NCBI GenBank assembly: GCA_028564675.1
Contig: JAOVVO010000416.1
Location: forward strand, 1 to 64,000
Origin: Onchocerca lupi
Lineage: Eukaryota > Nematoda > Chromadorea > Rhabditida > Onchocercidae
Length of the DNA stretch: 64,000 nucleotides
Reading direction: 5' to 3'
A program made the position numbers and the translations under genes. Shown piece by piece: positions 35,771 to 48,175 of this stretch (positions within the stretch are counted from its first letter, which is position 1; each line of letters opens with the position of its first letter). The notes under the pieces were generated by a model, which ran no database searches, was not told the origin of the DNA, and was given only the letters and a program-made list of their open reading frames with translations.

Positions 35771-37412
35771 CATTTAGGATATAATACATGACTTTTTTTT
35801 GTCTTCAGCATGTTTTCTGGCCAATAATTCAATAGGCTTAACTTCAATTTCATTTCCTCGAGTGGTTGGCATCGATTGCCGCCGTCTTCTCAATTTCGAC
35901 GGTTGAAAATCCCCAGTCTTACTCAAGATACGTCGAAATATCTCGGTTACCTGTAATGAATTAAATGATCATTTTCAGAGAGAATCATTTATCATTCAAT
36001 TTAGCTTTTTCAGATAAAAAAACAAAAATTTCGGCAAAATCTATTAACTCAAGTAAGATATAAAACAAATTAAAAATTAAAAATTCGGAAAAGAATAATT
36101 AAGGCTGAAATAATCAAATTTATTCCTCCTTACAAATATTAAAATTTGATTTTAGATAATATTTATAATGAATATAAGTTAGAGTAAACGACCGTAATTG
36201 GTGAAATTTACAGTAGAATAAACGACCGTAATTGGTAAAGTTTACAGTAGAATAAACGACCGTAATTGGTGAAGTTTACAGTGGAGGAAACGACCGTAAC
36301 TGGTGATGTTCACAATATTTCATATATTATTAAATTTGTTTGAGTCTTCTAGGAAAAAATTATAATTTATTGAGAGTAGAAAAAGTTTACTTGAAGAAGA
36401 TTAGTAGCAGAAAGAGCAGCAAAATGAAGTCCATTCTCGGCTGCATAAATTCTTGATCCTTTTGCTGCCCATTGATCTTCGTATTGATACAGATCGATTT
36501 TATTCGCAACCAAAAGTATCGGTGCTCTTTTGGTATTTCCTATTTGAATTTCTTTAATGATATCTTTAGCTTCATCTAACGATGTTGGATCATCCACTGC
36601 AAATACTACCTAAAATCAAACTTAATTATACTACATATAAGAAGTGATAGAATTAATTATATCAATTTTAATTAATAAATCAAGTTTTAATTAATATATC
36701 AAAATATCAAATATGATTCGTCTTATTTATGATTTTAAAATTTGGCCGATTTAATTGGATTTTAAATTTATATTCAAATTTGAAATTTATATTTGATTAA
36801 AATTTATATTCAACTTTTATTCGTCAGATAAGTTGATCAATTAAAGATTGAAAATGAAAAACGTACAACAAATACGTCACCGATTTTTTCATACAAATGT
36901 CTCATAGCCAAGAAATCATGAGAGCCACTAGCATCAACTACCTGAAATGAGTTTCAATTCATTAATCAAAACATCACATCATCAAAAATTGCTATCAAAA
37001 TGATAAGATAAAAAATTGAAATTTTCCTAAATTTCGTCTACATTTGATAAAAATGATAAAATTCATTGTACCTGTAGGAATATCTTACCACCATCATCTT
37101 GCTTATATTCAATCCAATTAAATTCTTCCACTGTTGGTCGATATGCTTTTATAAATTCTTCCCATAGAAATTGACTCACAAGAGCAGTTTTACCAACCTT
37201 TTAATAAACCATTTAATTAACCTTCTTATTCGACTAAATTTTAAATTTTAAAATGCTTAATTAATTTTTATATAAAATTACAAATTAAAAATTCAACTAC
37301 AATTGTAATAATTATCTACCTTCGAAGCACCTAAGACGAAAAGTGTATATTGAGATGTTGTTTCAAGCGATGAATTGTGCCGTTCACGTACCGAACCAAA
37401 TTTTAGACGCAT
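35771..37412 (-). CDS. atypical Ras-like GTPase (RASD/RASL10 type)
   Basis: Exons, 5' to 3' on the minus strand: 37320-37412, 37072-37197, 36867-36941, 36391-36609 and 35771-35950; 230 residues. G1 is GASKVGKT, switch I YRPTVEEF, switch II VVDASGSHDFLAMR, G4 NKIDLY, G5 SATN. The positions of Ras Gly12 and Gln61 are Ser and Ser, and DTAGQ is replaced by DASGS, as in Dexras/RASL10-type proteins with weak or no intrinsic GTP hydrolysis. A basic stretch KLRRRRQS follows the G domain. As written, the C-terminus is DKKSHVLYPK, without a prenylation site; one base more in the A7 run at 35794-35800 would end the protein in KKKSCIIS, a canonical CAAX box. The start lies 1 nt behind an acceptor (TATACAG). 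It acts presumably at membranes as a signalling switch; partners are unknown. A 34-bp tandem repeat lies in the last intron. Confidence 0.88.
36181..36315. repeat. 34-bp tandem repeat, four copies, intronic
   Basis: Four head-to-tail copies of AGAATAAACGACCGTAATTG plus GTGAAGTTTACAGT, the first three almost identical, the fourth diverged. It lies wholly inside the last intron of the Ras-like gene. The unit is not a multiple of 3 and is non-coding. Confidence 0.92.
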
Positions 37413-38785
37413 CCTGTATACATTTTGTGATATTCAAATTTTGGATTAATCTTCTGAAATAATTATTCGCTCTAAGAAGCAGATCGGATAATTTACGCTA
37501 ATTGATTCGTTCAAAGTTTATATAATTTACACCAATTCTCTTATTGATCGTTTGAATTTTTGAAATTTGACTTTTGAGATTTGCTGAAATTCGAATTGAG
37601 AATTTAAAAAAAAAAAAATATGCACAATAGGCATTGATATGAACATTTTTGCATTAATTATTCATTCATTCCACACATATATACTACAGATACATACTTT
37701 ATATTAGCATATAATTTCAATAATTTTAAATTTCAATAGCAGTAGTTTCAACAGCTATTTCAATAATGAAATTCGTAAAATTTGAATTTTTCTTAAATTC
37801 CAACAGAGCAAAAAATATCGATGATAAAAAAATTTTCAATTTTTTTTTTATAACTGGCAGCTACTTCCTTTCAGTGATTTGACAATTGTTCTGGTTGGTG
37901 ACAATTTTAATGTCATCAATAGTGTCAAACATGCGTACTGCCTAATTAGCATTGAAAAGCGTAAAGTTTAGCAAACAAGTCAAGCATTGTTTGGTTGTTA
38001 GTTAACAAATTGTCACAAAAAATTCACATCAGTACTCATCAAAAGTTGAATTTAGATTTTCATATTTATACAAATATATCACAGATATTATATATGCATA
38101 ATATATATTTTTGTTCTTTTTGTAGTATTTTTGCATATTACAACACCTTAATAATAATAACGATAAACAAATGAATAAGTAAATAAATAAATAAATAAGC
38201 AAACAAACAAATAAATAATAAACAAAAGTAAGCCAAAGATAAGGTAAGTTAAAACCTACAAATAAAAATAACAAATTTCATGTAAAATGGATATAATTCG
38301 TAGTATTCATAAATGAACTATTCGGTACTAATAAATTTTATAGTACGACTAATTCATTGCACTTCTTATTTGCAAGATTTATAAATATTACTTATTAATA
38401 TTGAAATATAATTATTATTACATACATTCTAACAATTTTAGTTATGACAAACATTTGAAAATTTGAATTGCACTTCCTGTAGATTAGGATTTCGCAATAA
38501 TTTAATTTCAAATAAAAATCCTTAATTAAACTAAAATCTATACATCTATTTTTCTAACAAGTAAGTGAAAATATACGAACACAAAATAGAACATAGACGA
38601 ATTAATTAGAAATATTCATGAAAGTGTCATGTATTCTTTTACTGAATATAATTCATTTTGAAATTAATTCGATTTTTTGTTTCATTCATTCAAAAACTGA
38701 TACATTTGTAAGACTACTCCATTAATATAATTCATTTTAAAATTAATGCGTCATAAAATATACTTCATTGAATACATATTCATTT

Positions 38786-39012
38786 TAAAACTAGTTGGAC
38801 CGGCCATGTTTCACGTGGTACCGGCCACGCTTTCGTGAGGGCCGACTAAAAGTAAGGGTGAAAAAATTTAGTCCGCTCAAAAAAAAAAACAGGAAAAAAA
38901 AAGATTAGGTATATCCGTATGAAAACACGCGCCTATTCGAATGCAACGTTGTATCAAAATTTGAAAGCAATCGATGAAGAATTTGCGAATTAACATTTTT
39001 ATTTGTTTATAG
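38786..39012 (-). mobile_element. Helitron-like short repeat, copy 4
   Basis: Begins AACTAGTTGGACCGGCCATG, has CCGGCCACGCTTTCGTGAGG, then TATTCGAATGCAACGTTGTA, TTGAAAGCAATCGATGAAGA and ends ATTTTTATTTGTTTATAGAG. Same order as copy 3, with an enlarged GC-rich hairpin region near the CTAGT end. Confidence 0.65.
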
Positions 39013-42000
39013 AGATGAATTACTTCAATTTTTCATCTGATTCATTTTTTCTAAAATTATTTATTTCAATTTTTCTTCTTCAAAAAATAGAAATTACTGT
39101 AGCATACATCATTGGAAAATTTTTTTGACAGATTTGACACATTCAAAGCCTATTATATACATTTTCAGCCTTTCTATTTTATTACTCGTCAATAACTCAT
39201 CGAAGTATCATTTATTATTGACCAGTTTGAGATTAGTTATTAAATATCTGCTATCATTAGGCTTTTCCTTTTTGCCAATTAATAATGAATCAAATCTCAG
39301 GGAAAGAAGAGGGCAGAAAAAAGAAATATGATAATGAAATTGCATTTATCCGATATTTAATTATTGCTTATTTTACTTAATTGTTATTTGAAATCTCTTA
39401 TTTGAAATAAATTGAAAAAAATGAGTTAAAAAAGTGACAAAATATAATAAACTGAGGAAAGAATTCGTCAAATAATTGTTGATTGATATTAATCTTTATG
39501 ATTTTGGAAAGAAAAAAAAAAATTCAAAACATGCAAATATATTTCACAATTTTATTTAATGCAATTTATCATTTAAAAAAATCGACAATTAATTTAATTT
39601 AATTTAATACCATTTAAAATGCTTGAATTTTCTATTAATTGAAATAAATAATATCATTTGAAATAAGTTGAAAAAAGTAAGTAAAATGTAATAAATTGAA
39701 GAAAGAATTTCATTGAATAATTGCTAAATTCGATCTTTCTAAAGTTTGAAGTAATATGCAAATATCATAGCTTTATTTAATTTAATATCATTTAAAATTA
39801 TTAAAATTTTTGTTTGAAATAAATTGAAAAAAAATGAAGAATAAATTGAAGATAAAGAATTGGTTTAATGAATTTTGATATTTAATATATCTAAAATTGG
39901 AAGTAACATTTCTAGTAAACATAAATCGGAAAATTTTAGATTGCTAATATACCAAATAGATTGCCAAGAATAATATAAGACTTTGTTAGTGCAATTTAAA
40001 GCGGAAGTTGATAAATTTCCAATTTGCTCCTTCTTCATATGTTAATACAATTTTCTTGCAGCAAAAAGTTTTTAATGAGCAATTTGGTCGAAATTGATCA
40101 ATGATCATTTCCATTATTATTATTACTATAAACAGACTTTCAACAATATTAACAACAAAATTTCTTAATAATATCTTAATATCCTAATTATTTCCTTCGA
40201 AATTCATTTACTTATTCTACTATTATCACTATAAAATTGATAGCAATAATTAAACAAAATAATAATCAAAATAACTTTATTGAAATATACTTATAGAATA
40301 GATCAGTTTTATTTAAAAATTAGAAATATTATTATACTTTTTTCACAATTATGCTATAATTAGATTAAAATATCATTAATTTTTTTCATGATACCATACT
40401 TTTATTGGGAATAGTATAGGTAGGAAACAATGAAAAAAGTTTCCTTCAAAGTTTAACAATGCAATATGAAAGTTGAAAAAATTTAAAATATTAAAACAGT
40501 GAAACATTTTGATTTAAAATCTTCTTAAAAGCTAATTTTGTTATTTTTCACATAAATTTTATCTACGTCAATGATTTTGAAAATATTTTTGATAAGATTA
40601 TTTGACATATTAAACACTAGCTCTTACACTTATTAAAATCAATATTAATAATTATTTTAATGCAGTTAAAAAATCTGCGAATTCTGATATATTTTGTAAT
40701 CCTTTCTTAATTCTTTATTATTGTGATAAAAATCAATTTAATCACTTTTACCTCAATTACAATGATAATCCAAGGAAAAAAAAAAAGGACAGATTTCTAG
40801 TTTCATTGATTTTGAATGATTTATATTAATAAAACTATTTGTTTTGTTTATCTTTAGTTTGAAAATCTTTGAATAATTGAAATTTTTATTTTTTTTTTTA
40901 TTCAAATTTTATTGTTTAATGAATATTTCCATCATTTGTTTATTCAAAGTATAATTTCGATTTCTATGGAATGAATTAAGTTGTTGCTAGATATAAACAT
41001 GCTGCATCATAATTAAAACCTAATTGTCCATATAATTAAAGCTTATTATGTTTTACCGATAAATTTCTCTAAATTCCTAATTATTTCCTTAATTTTTAAA
41101 AATTTCTCGTTTTTTTTTTAAAATTTTTTGTTCGAAATATCTGTTTTTCTATCAATAATATTAATTTGTTACATTTTTAAAAATTTGATATAATTAGCTA
41201 TAATTCAACCAAATTTTAAGATCTTTTTCTTGGTCAAGACTAATTTAAACTTACAATTAATTGGCTTATTGATATTGTTCTTTAACTTTTGTGTTTTCAT
41301 CGATTTCATCGTTTTAAAGCAGAAATCCTTTGTTAAAACTTAATTAGTATCAACAGCAGTTTTTTTTTCTCTTCACTTCATTTAATAACCTTTTTTCAAT
41401 AATAGCTTATTTGTTTTATTTCTAACAAACTTTTTCTTTTTTTCTTTTTTTTTTGCTTAAAAGATTCGGTTTTTTTCTTTCTTTTTTTTTCTTTTTTTAA
41501 TCTTAAATCTTTCATATTTTTCATTTTACTTACCTTTATTACATCGTTTTATCTTTATCATCAAATTTTTCAGTCATCGATCTTTTTTTGAATTTTTTTT
41601 CTGGCTTTCATATCAAAAAATTATATTGCTTATAATGAAATTCTTCTTTGGTAGCTAGATGTTTTAAAATGATCTTTTCAAATTGGCAATTTGATTTTTT
41701 TTTTCTTTCTTTTTTTTTTTTTTAAAAAAATCTTCTATCTTGATTAATCGGCCTAGAAATGATAATTCATTTTTATTATCCATCTTTTGTCTATATTCTA
41801 TGTTATCAAAAATAATTTGTCCTAGGCTGCAGCCAAATTTATTTGAATTTTCTTTCCAATTCATTTGTCATTTGCATGATTTGTTGAATAATCATGACAA
41901 GCATTTCTTCTTTTCCAATCTTGAATATTGCTTGGCCAAGATATTTCTTTCCGCATTTGTTTCAGGCTTTTTTTTTTTTTTTTTTTGATTGGCTTCTTTC

Positions 42001-42636
42001 AAAAAGCGCTTGTTATAAAGAAATTCTGCAATATCTTGGCTAAATATATCCTAACTTGTTTAGTTAAATATTCTAAAAGATATTAAAACTAAAAAATATT
42101 ATATATCTTGAAAAAATTTCTGCAACTTACTTTTTACTTATTTTAGAAAGAGATATTAAGAGAATTTCAAATTTTCAAAAAAGTTAAAATTTTAAAAATC
42201 ACATAGAAGTAAAAAAGTTTGAAGAGAACCAACAATTTCATGATTAAAGAAGAAATTTTGAATTGATCTTTTTGAAAAGATGACATTGAATTGATCCATT
42301 AATCCACAAATAAAGTCATAATCATATCATCTATCACTTACTTTCGAAAAGGTGACAATTTTCGTCACGGATATTTTAAAGGAAAAATGAATTAAATCAA
42401 AAATGCATGAGCTAAAAGAAAAAAAAAAGAAAGGATATTTTTAGAATGAGCCAAAAATGAGCTATAATTCAAATTTTTAATCAGTAAAAATTTGTTAATA
42501 TTTCAAGTTATTTGAAATTTCTAAAAATATGTAAAAAAAAAAAAAACATAAATGTAAAAAAGAATTAAAAAAAAAACATTAACGAAGTGGAAAAATCGAT
42601 TTTTAAACAGATTTATTTAATTCGAAAATCTGACAA

Positions 42637-42700
42637 CACAGAGAGAGAGAGAGAGGAAGAGGGAGAGGAGATAGAGAGACAGAGAAAGGAAAAGAGAAAT
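42637..42700. repeat. GA-rich microsatellite
   Basis: A purine-only run of GA and GGA/GAA units with a perfect (GA)8 core. Confidence 0.9.
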
Positions 42701-43934
42701 TAATTTTAAATTTCAATTAAAATTGTTATTATTGATAACAAATTTGAAAAAAAAAATTGCTAAGATTATTATTAAAAACTTTTTAAGACTATAATCCGAA
42801 AGAGCAAAAAAGTTGAAAATTTAATACTACTGTGAATTGCGTAATTATCTCATCAATTTATTTCTATTTATTGGCAGCTAATTAAAAATATTACACTCTA
42901 AATAAATATCAATAATAAGTATTGCACGTAATAATTGTTTAATAAATAGCAGTAGGGTCAAAGGTCAATGCCTTTTTTCTTTTTAGTTTCTATTCATCAT
43001 TTAAGGGATCCTTAATTTTTTAATTTCATTTTTCTGCGCAATTTTTCAAGAATATCATGATGAAATGAAGAAATAAATGAATATTATCATGATTATCTTG
43101 TTTTGCTTTTTTATTTTTGCTTTCTAGCAACACTTTTGCTTTTAGCTATAATTATTTTGAAGTACTAATTAGTCGTTGACACTAATTGTCACTTATTACC
43201 ACTTGCACAATTTATTAAAATGTATAATTAAATTTTAACGATCAAAATAAGAAAAAAAATCTAAAGTTATTTGATTGTTGAAAGAAATCGTATTAATAAT
43301 ATTGTGATGAATTTAATTATTTCAATTTCGAATGAAAAATATGAAATTTAAAATTGATTGATAATCGAATATAAAAAATTGATTGATAAAATTCGTCTGT
43401 TTTATGAATTTCAATCATTTATGACAATAATTAATTACAAGAATTTTTGCTTTTTTCATTTTTTTTTTTTAAATTCATATTCAAATTCTTTTTTTTTTTT
43501 GAAAATTCTTATTTTTTGAAAATTCTCATTCTGAAAGTAATTAGAAAAGGCAATTTTCTGGAATTAGTAAAACTTTGCATAAATAAATAAAACATAAATT
43601 AGCTAATATTTATCTAAGCATCAAAAATCCGACGCCGAAAAAAATGCGGAAAATTGTCAAGAAAGAAAATGACATCCGATAATTTGAATATTTATATAAT
43701 TACTAAATTAGTCATATAATTTTAGAATATATTAAATATTGCATATTAAATTAATATTTAATTACTTATATTAGTACTTAAAAAAAAATAGGATAACTTA
43801 ATCATTCATCATTTACTCATAATAAGCAGGAAAATTTAATTATGCTGATATGTATTTGTATATAAAATACCGAAAAAATTCTTTTTAAAAAAAAACTCAA
43901 TTTTTTTTCTTTTCATAAATTCAATTTACTAAGA

Positions 43935-44300
43935 ACAATCTTTAATTCATTCATAATATTTCAAAAAAAAAAAAAAAAATTTTTGTTTTCCATAAAATTA
44001 TAATCAATACAGCTATAAAAGATAAATTCATTCTTGAATTCCCTTTTTTTTTTGTCATAATCAAAAATCTCATATCAATTTCGCTTCAAAAGGAATCTTT
44101 CTTGAAATCTTCTTAAGAAATATTCATGAACTTTTAATTTATGCATATTTCAAAAAAAAAAAAAAAAAAAAGAATAGAAAAAAATTCATTTTCGATAAAA
44201 TTTAATTAAAAAATTAACACAGCTACACAAATGATAAATTCACTTTTTGACCTTTTTCGTTGTAATCAAAAATCTCATCTTAACCTGCTTCAAAAGGTTA
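43935..44300. repeat. diverged direct duplication of about 190 bp
   Basis: Two copies share the order ATTTCAAAAAAA-tract, then CATAAAATT/GATAAAATT, AATCAATACAGCTA, GATAAATTCA, then CATAATCAAAAATCTCAT, and GCTTCAAAAGG. Copies lie at about 43935-44105 and 44140-44300. Confidence 0.65.
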
Positions 44301-46108
44301 TTCATTTAAAGGAAATTTTTCAGGATTAAAATTTCCAACAACATTGAAATTATTTCATCAATATCAAATCGTTTGAACTAACAATTTATTTTGAAAAGAG
44401 TGAAATTGATTATAAAAGCTATAAAAAAAAAAAAAAAGAGTCATTATATTCACCAAATTCTAATAAAAAATTTATTGAAAAACAATTATTCTTTAGAGTC
44501 ATATGAAAACAAAATTATCCATTCCACAGCAAATTCCCGATGAAATGATAGAAGTGAGAAATTCTCTCGTTATAGTTATCCAATTTTTTAAATTCAATAA
44601 AAATAGGGAAGATTTATGGAGCAATATTTTCGCGATAACTATGTAACATTTAAAATTCAATAAACGTAAAAAAATTTATTGAATTGTTTTGCGAAAAAAA
44701 AAAAAAAAAAGAAAGAAAAAATGAGGCAATTATAATTTAACAATTTTTGCAAATACTATTAAAATAGAAATAAAATTTTGTATCCAATAAAGAAAATAGC
44801 GAAATCACATTTATTTTGCCGCAAAAATTTTTTAAAAAATTTCTTCAATTATCATTTTTTTTTTTTTTTTTTACATTTTATATCAAAGGAATTGATTTTT
44901 GGATAAAATTATAATTAAATAATTATTATTTATTGAAATAATACAGTAAAAAAAAAAAAAAAGAAGGAACAGTTAAAACATAAATGCTTTGGAAAAATGG
45001 TAAAATTAGAAATTTATCAATCTTCTCAGATATTTTGAAATTTTATGCTAAATTTCATCAAATGTTATCGAATTTTTGACAGATTTTAACAAAATTGACA
45101 ATTTACAGTTGCTTAGATAATTTTTGTTAATTTGTGGAGAAATGGTGACAGAAATGCTAATAGATAAGTGAAAAGTTTAACTTTTCGGAAAAAAAAAGTT
45201 TTAAAGTTTGAATTTCCGTAAAACTGAAAATGAAAGATCAGCAGTTCCCGAGTGCTTTTAAAATGAAAGCTATCTAATGCGGTATATTTGGAATATTCAG
45301 TATGAAAACTTTTTTTTCCAAAAAAAGTAAAACAAAAAATCGAATAGAAAGAAACAAAATTTTAAAAATTGATTAGAAAACAATAGTTTGAAAAGTAAAT
45401 TTATGAATATTAAATTCAAAATTCATTTCTGTATAGTACCAATCGATTATTTCAATATTCTTTGTTGATCATAATTAAATTACAAGAAATTTCGATTGAA
45501 ATTTCAAGTTAAATTTAAGCAATTTTGATTAATTAAGCGCAAATATTACGATCACACTTTCGGCAAATTAATATTAAATTTAAAATATTTCAAAAGTGAT
45601 GTAATTCGAAAAATGATGAATAAAATATATGAGAAAATAAGTAATTCGATCATAAATTAAATTTCCGTAATAGCCTTTGTTCGTTCATTTGATGATATAA
45701 ACATTGCAAAAAAAAAGTAGATGAAATTTTGAGAAAAGCTTAAAATTCTAATTATAGATTAATTCCGCTATTAGCTAGGCTTTTAGTAATATGAAAAAAT
45801 GGCCAAGCTTTCATTTACCATTACAGAAAAGATTACACCTTTTTTATCTGGTTCAACAATCCTGAAACATTTTTCAAGGTATTGGCCAAATAGAATAGAA
45901 TTGTATATGGCCATTAAACATTATTTGTGGCCCAAAATCCTTACCAATTCTTTTTTTCTTTTTTTTTTTTTGGCTTTGAAATTAAAGATTTTAGTCGAGC
46001 AGCTATTATTACTTTTGAATTGTGGTGCCGAAATGGAATTTAAAAGAAAAAAAAAAAAATTATTTATCATTTTTACATTTCAAAAAAAATTCCACCTTTG
46101 TTTTCCAT

Positions 46109-46130
46109 CTCTCTCTCTCTCTCTCTCTCG
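46109..46130. repeat. (CT)n microsatellite
   Basis: An uninterrupted CT run of about ten units; a second CT run of about ten units lies at 46258-46277 in the same orientation. Confidence 0.9.
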
Positions 46131-47802
46131 AATAATTCAATTTGAAAATAAAAATTTTCAGTGCTGAAAGAAATTAGTAAAGTAAAAATTTGGTAGTTGA
46201 ATTATTAGAATGAAAAAAGTTTTGTTTTTTATCAACTTGAAAAGCTTACTTTTTTTTTCTCTCTCTCTCTCTCTCTCATTTTATTTCATGCATTTTTTAA
46301 TTTGCAATAACATTTATTTGAAATAAATGAAAATATCAATTGGAAAAAAAGGCCTAAAAAAGAAGCCAAAACAAAAAGAAGGCAAACAAATGTTGGAATA
46401 AATGGATAAATATTGGAAAAAATAATAACTTAAACATTGATCTGTAAAGAAAGATGTAGTCAGATGGATAATAATTATTTCATTAATTAGTAAATATGTC
46501 TAGGCTATTTTAGTCAATATAAATCAATCAGTATTTTTCTAAGGCTTTTCATCAGGCTTATAATTACCTTGTTACCTTATTTCACTCATAAGGTTTAATT
46601 AAGCAAGCCTCATTAAATTGCTCTCTTTTATCTTTCTTTCTTTTTTTTTTCCCCTCCCATTTGATAAAATAAAATTAACAATTTATACTAATAGTTTTGC
46701 AAATTTTGAAGTTTTTGAAAAATTTTCAAGTATTAATTTATTTGTACAAATTAATTAATTTTTAAAATTGGATGAAAGGAACAAAAAAAAAAAAAAACAG
46801 AAAATATGCGAACAGAATAGAATATTAATAAATTATTAATTTTAGAAATAAATTATAAAGATACCAATATGCAATTTTTTCTACCATTCTTCAGTAAACA
46901 TTAATTAATTAAATTCTAAAAATGATAATGACTTTTTTTTTTTTTTTGGCTAGAAATTGTAAAGCAAAGAAATTAATCATCTTTTGATCCAAATTTTAAA
47001 GCCTAGTCAAAGCCAAGTCAACTGCAATGGTGACAATTCCCCATTGACTCCATGTAATTTGGTTGTAAACATTTCAGTATATAGCATTATTCGAATCAAA
47101 CGGTAAACAAACCCATCAAATTCGGCCCCATTTTCTAGATCATCAAAACCGGTAGAATTCCGGTTAATAAATCCGGCACAATTCCAGGCCCGAAATTAAA
47201 GATTACAATTTTCCGCCTTTCTATGAAATACTATTTGTACTTGTTATTTTCAAGATTTACTATAGATTTGTTTCAAATATTTAATTTGATTGTGATGATG
47301 AGAAAATGAAATAATAATTATTAATAACGTATAAATTAATATGTAAACATATTTTCTGCTAATGATTAGAATGATTATTCTCAGGACGTGATTTATCATT
47401 GTTATCACCAATATTCCAATTTACGTCACAGATCAGCAAAATTATCACCGATATTCCAATTCACAGATCAGCAAAGATTTGGATTTGAATTCGTGAATTT
47501 GAAATAAAATAGTAATATTCCAATTTTTGATTGAAATGTTTGCTTTAAAAAAATTGATTTGATCATCTACAATATTTCAATTGATCATCTAACTAGGCTT
47601 CTATTGATTTAAATTAGAGATCAGAAAGAAATGAAATGTTGAAGTTTGTTGCAATTTACTAAGTTGCGAAAATGAAAATAAAACAAGAGAGAAAAATGAT
47701 AAAACAATATTGAAACGATGATTTATTCAAATAATTTATCACGCCAGATTTTAAAAGTAATTGCAATAATTAAATTCGAAAAGAAAATTTTCAAGTGATA
47801 TT

Positions 47803-48175
47803 GAAATAAACGGCCAAATCTACGGGGCTAGTTTCGGATCATCGGATCATTCGAAATAAATGTGCTTGAAATAAGCCCAGAAATAATGCCCAATACTAGG
47901 CATTGATGCTATTTCTCAATGAAGCTCGTTTTCGCGGATTTCATGTTAAGAATCGATAAAATGATGTTAAAGAGATAAGAAAGGCAAAGGATTGAAATTT
48001 ATATTTGTCACGGATAACTATCCGAGCAATTGCCATTGTTTTCAGGCTTATTTTAAGCCCATTACTTGGATGATCCAATGATTCGAAACTAGCCTGAACA
48101 TTTGGCCAAGCATATTACTTGTATAATACATATGATTCGAAACTAGCTTGAACATTTGGCCATTTATTTTAATGG
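47803..48175. repeat. foldback element with ~110-bp imperfect arms
   Basis: The left arm (about 47803-47900) contains AATAAACGGCCAAAT, GGCTAGTTTCGGATCATCGG, then CTTGAAATAAGCC. The right arm (about 48030-48175) contains their reverse complements: GGCTTATTTTAAGCC, GGATGATCCAATGATTCGAA, ACTAGCCTGAACATTTGGCC. The outer 54 bp of the right arm is duplicated (a second ATTCGAAACTAGCTTGAACA at about 48136). The loop shows no coding sequence, so it looks like a MITE or foldback transposon. Confidence 0.75.

Noticed and set aside
45799..46167. 122-residue open frame
   Set aside because: Its second half is poly-Phe/Lys from T and A tracts and a CT microsatellite; the first half shows no recognisable motif or splice context.
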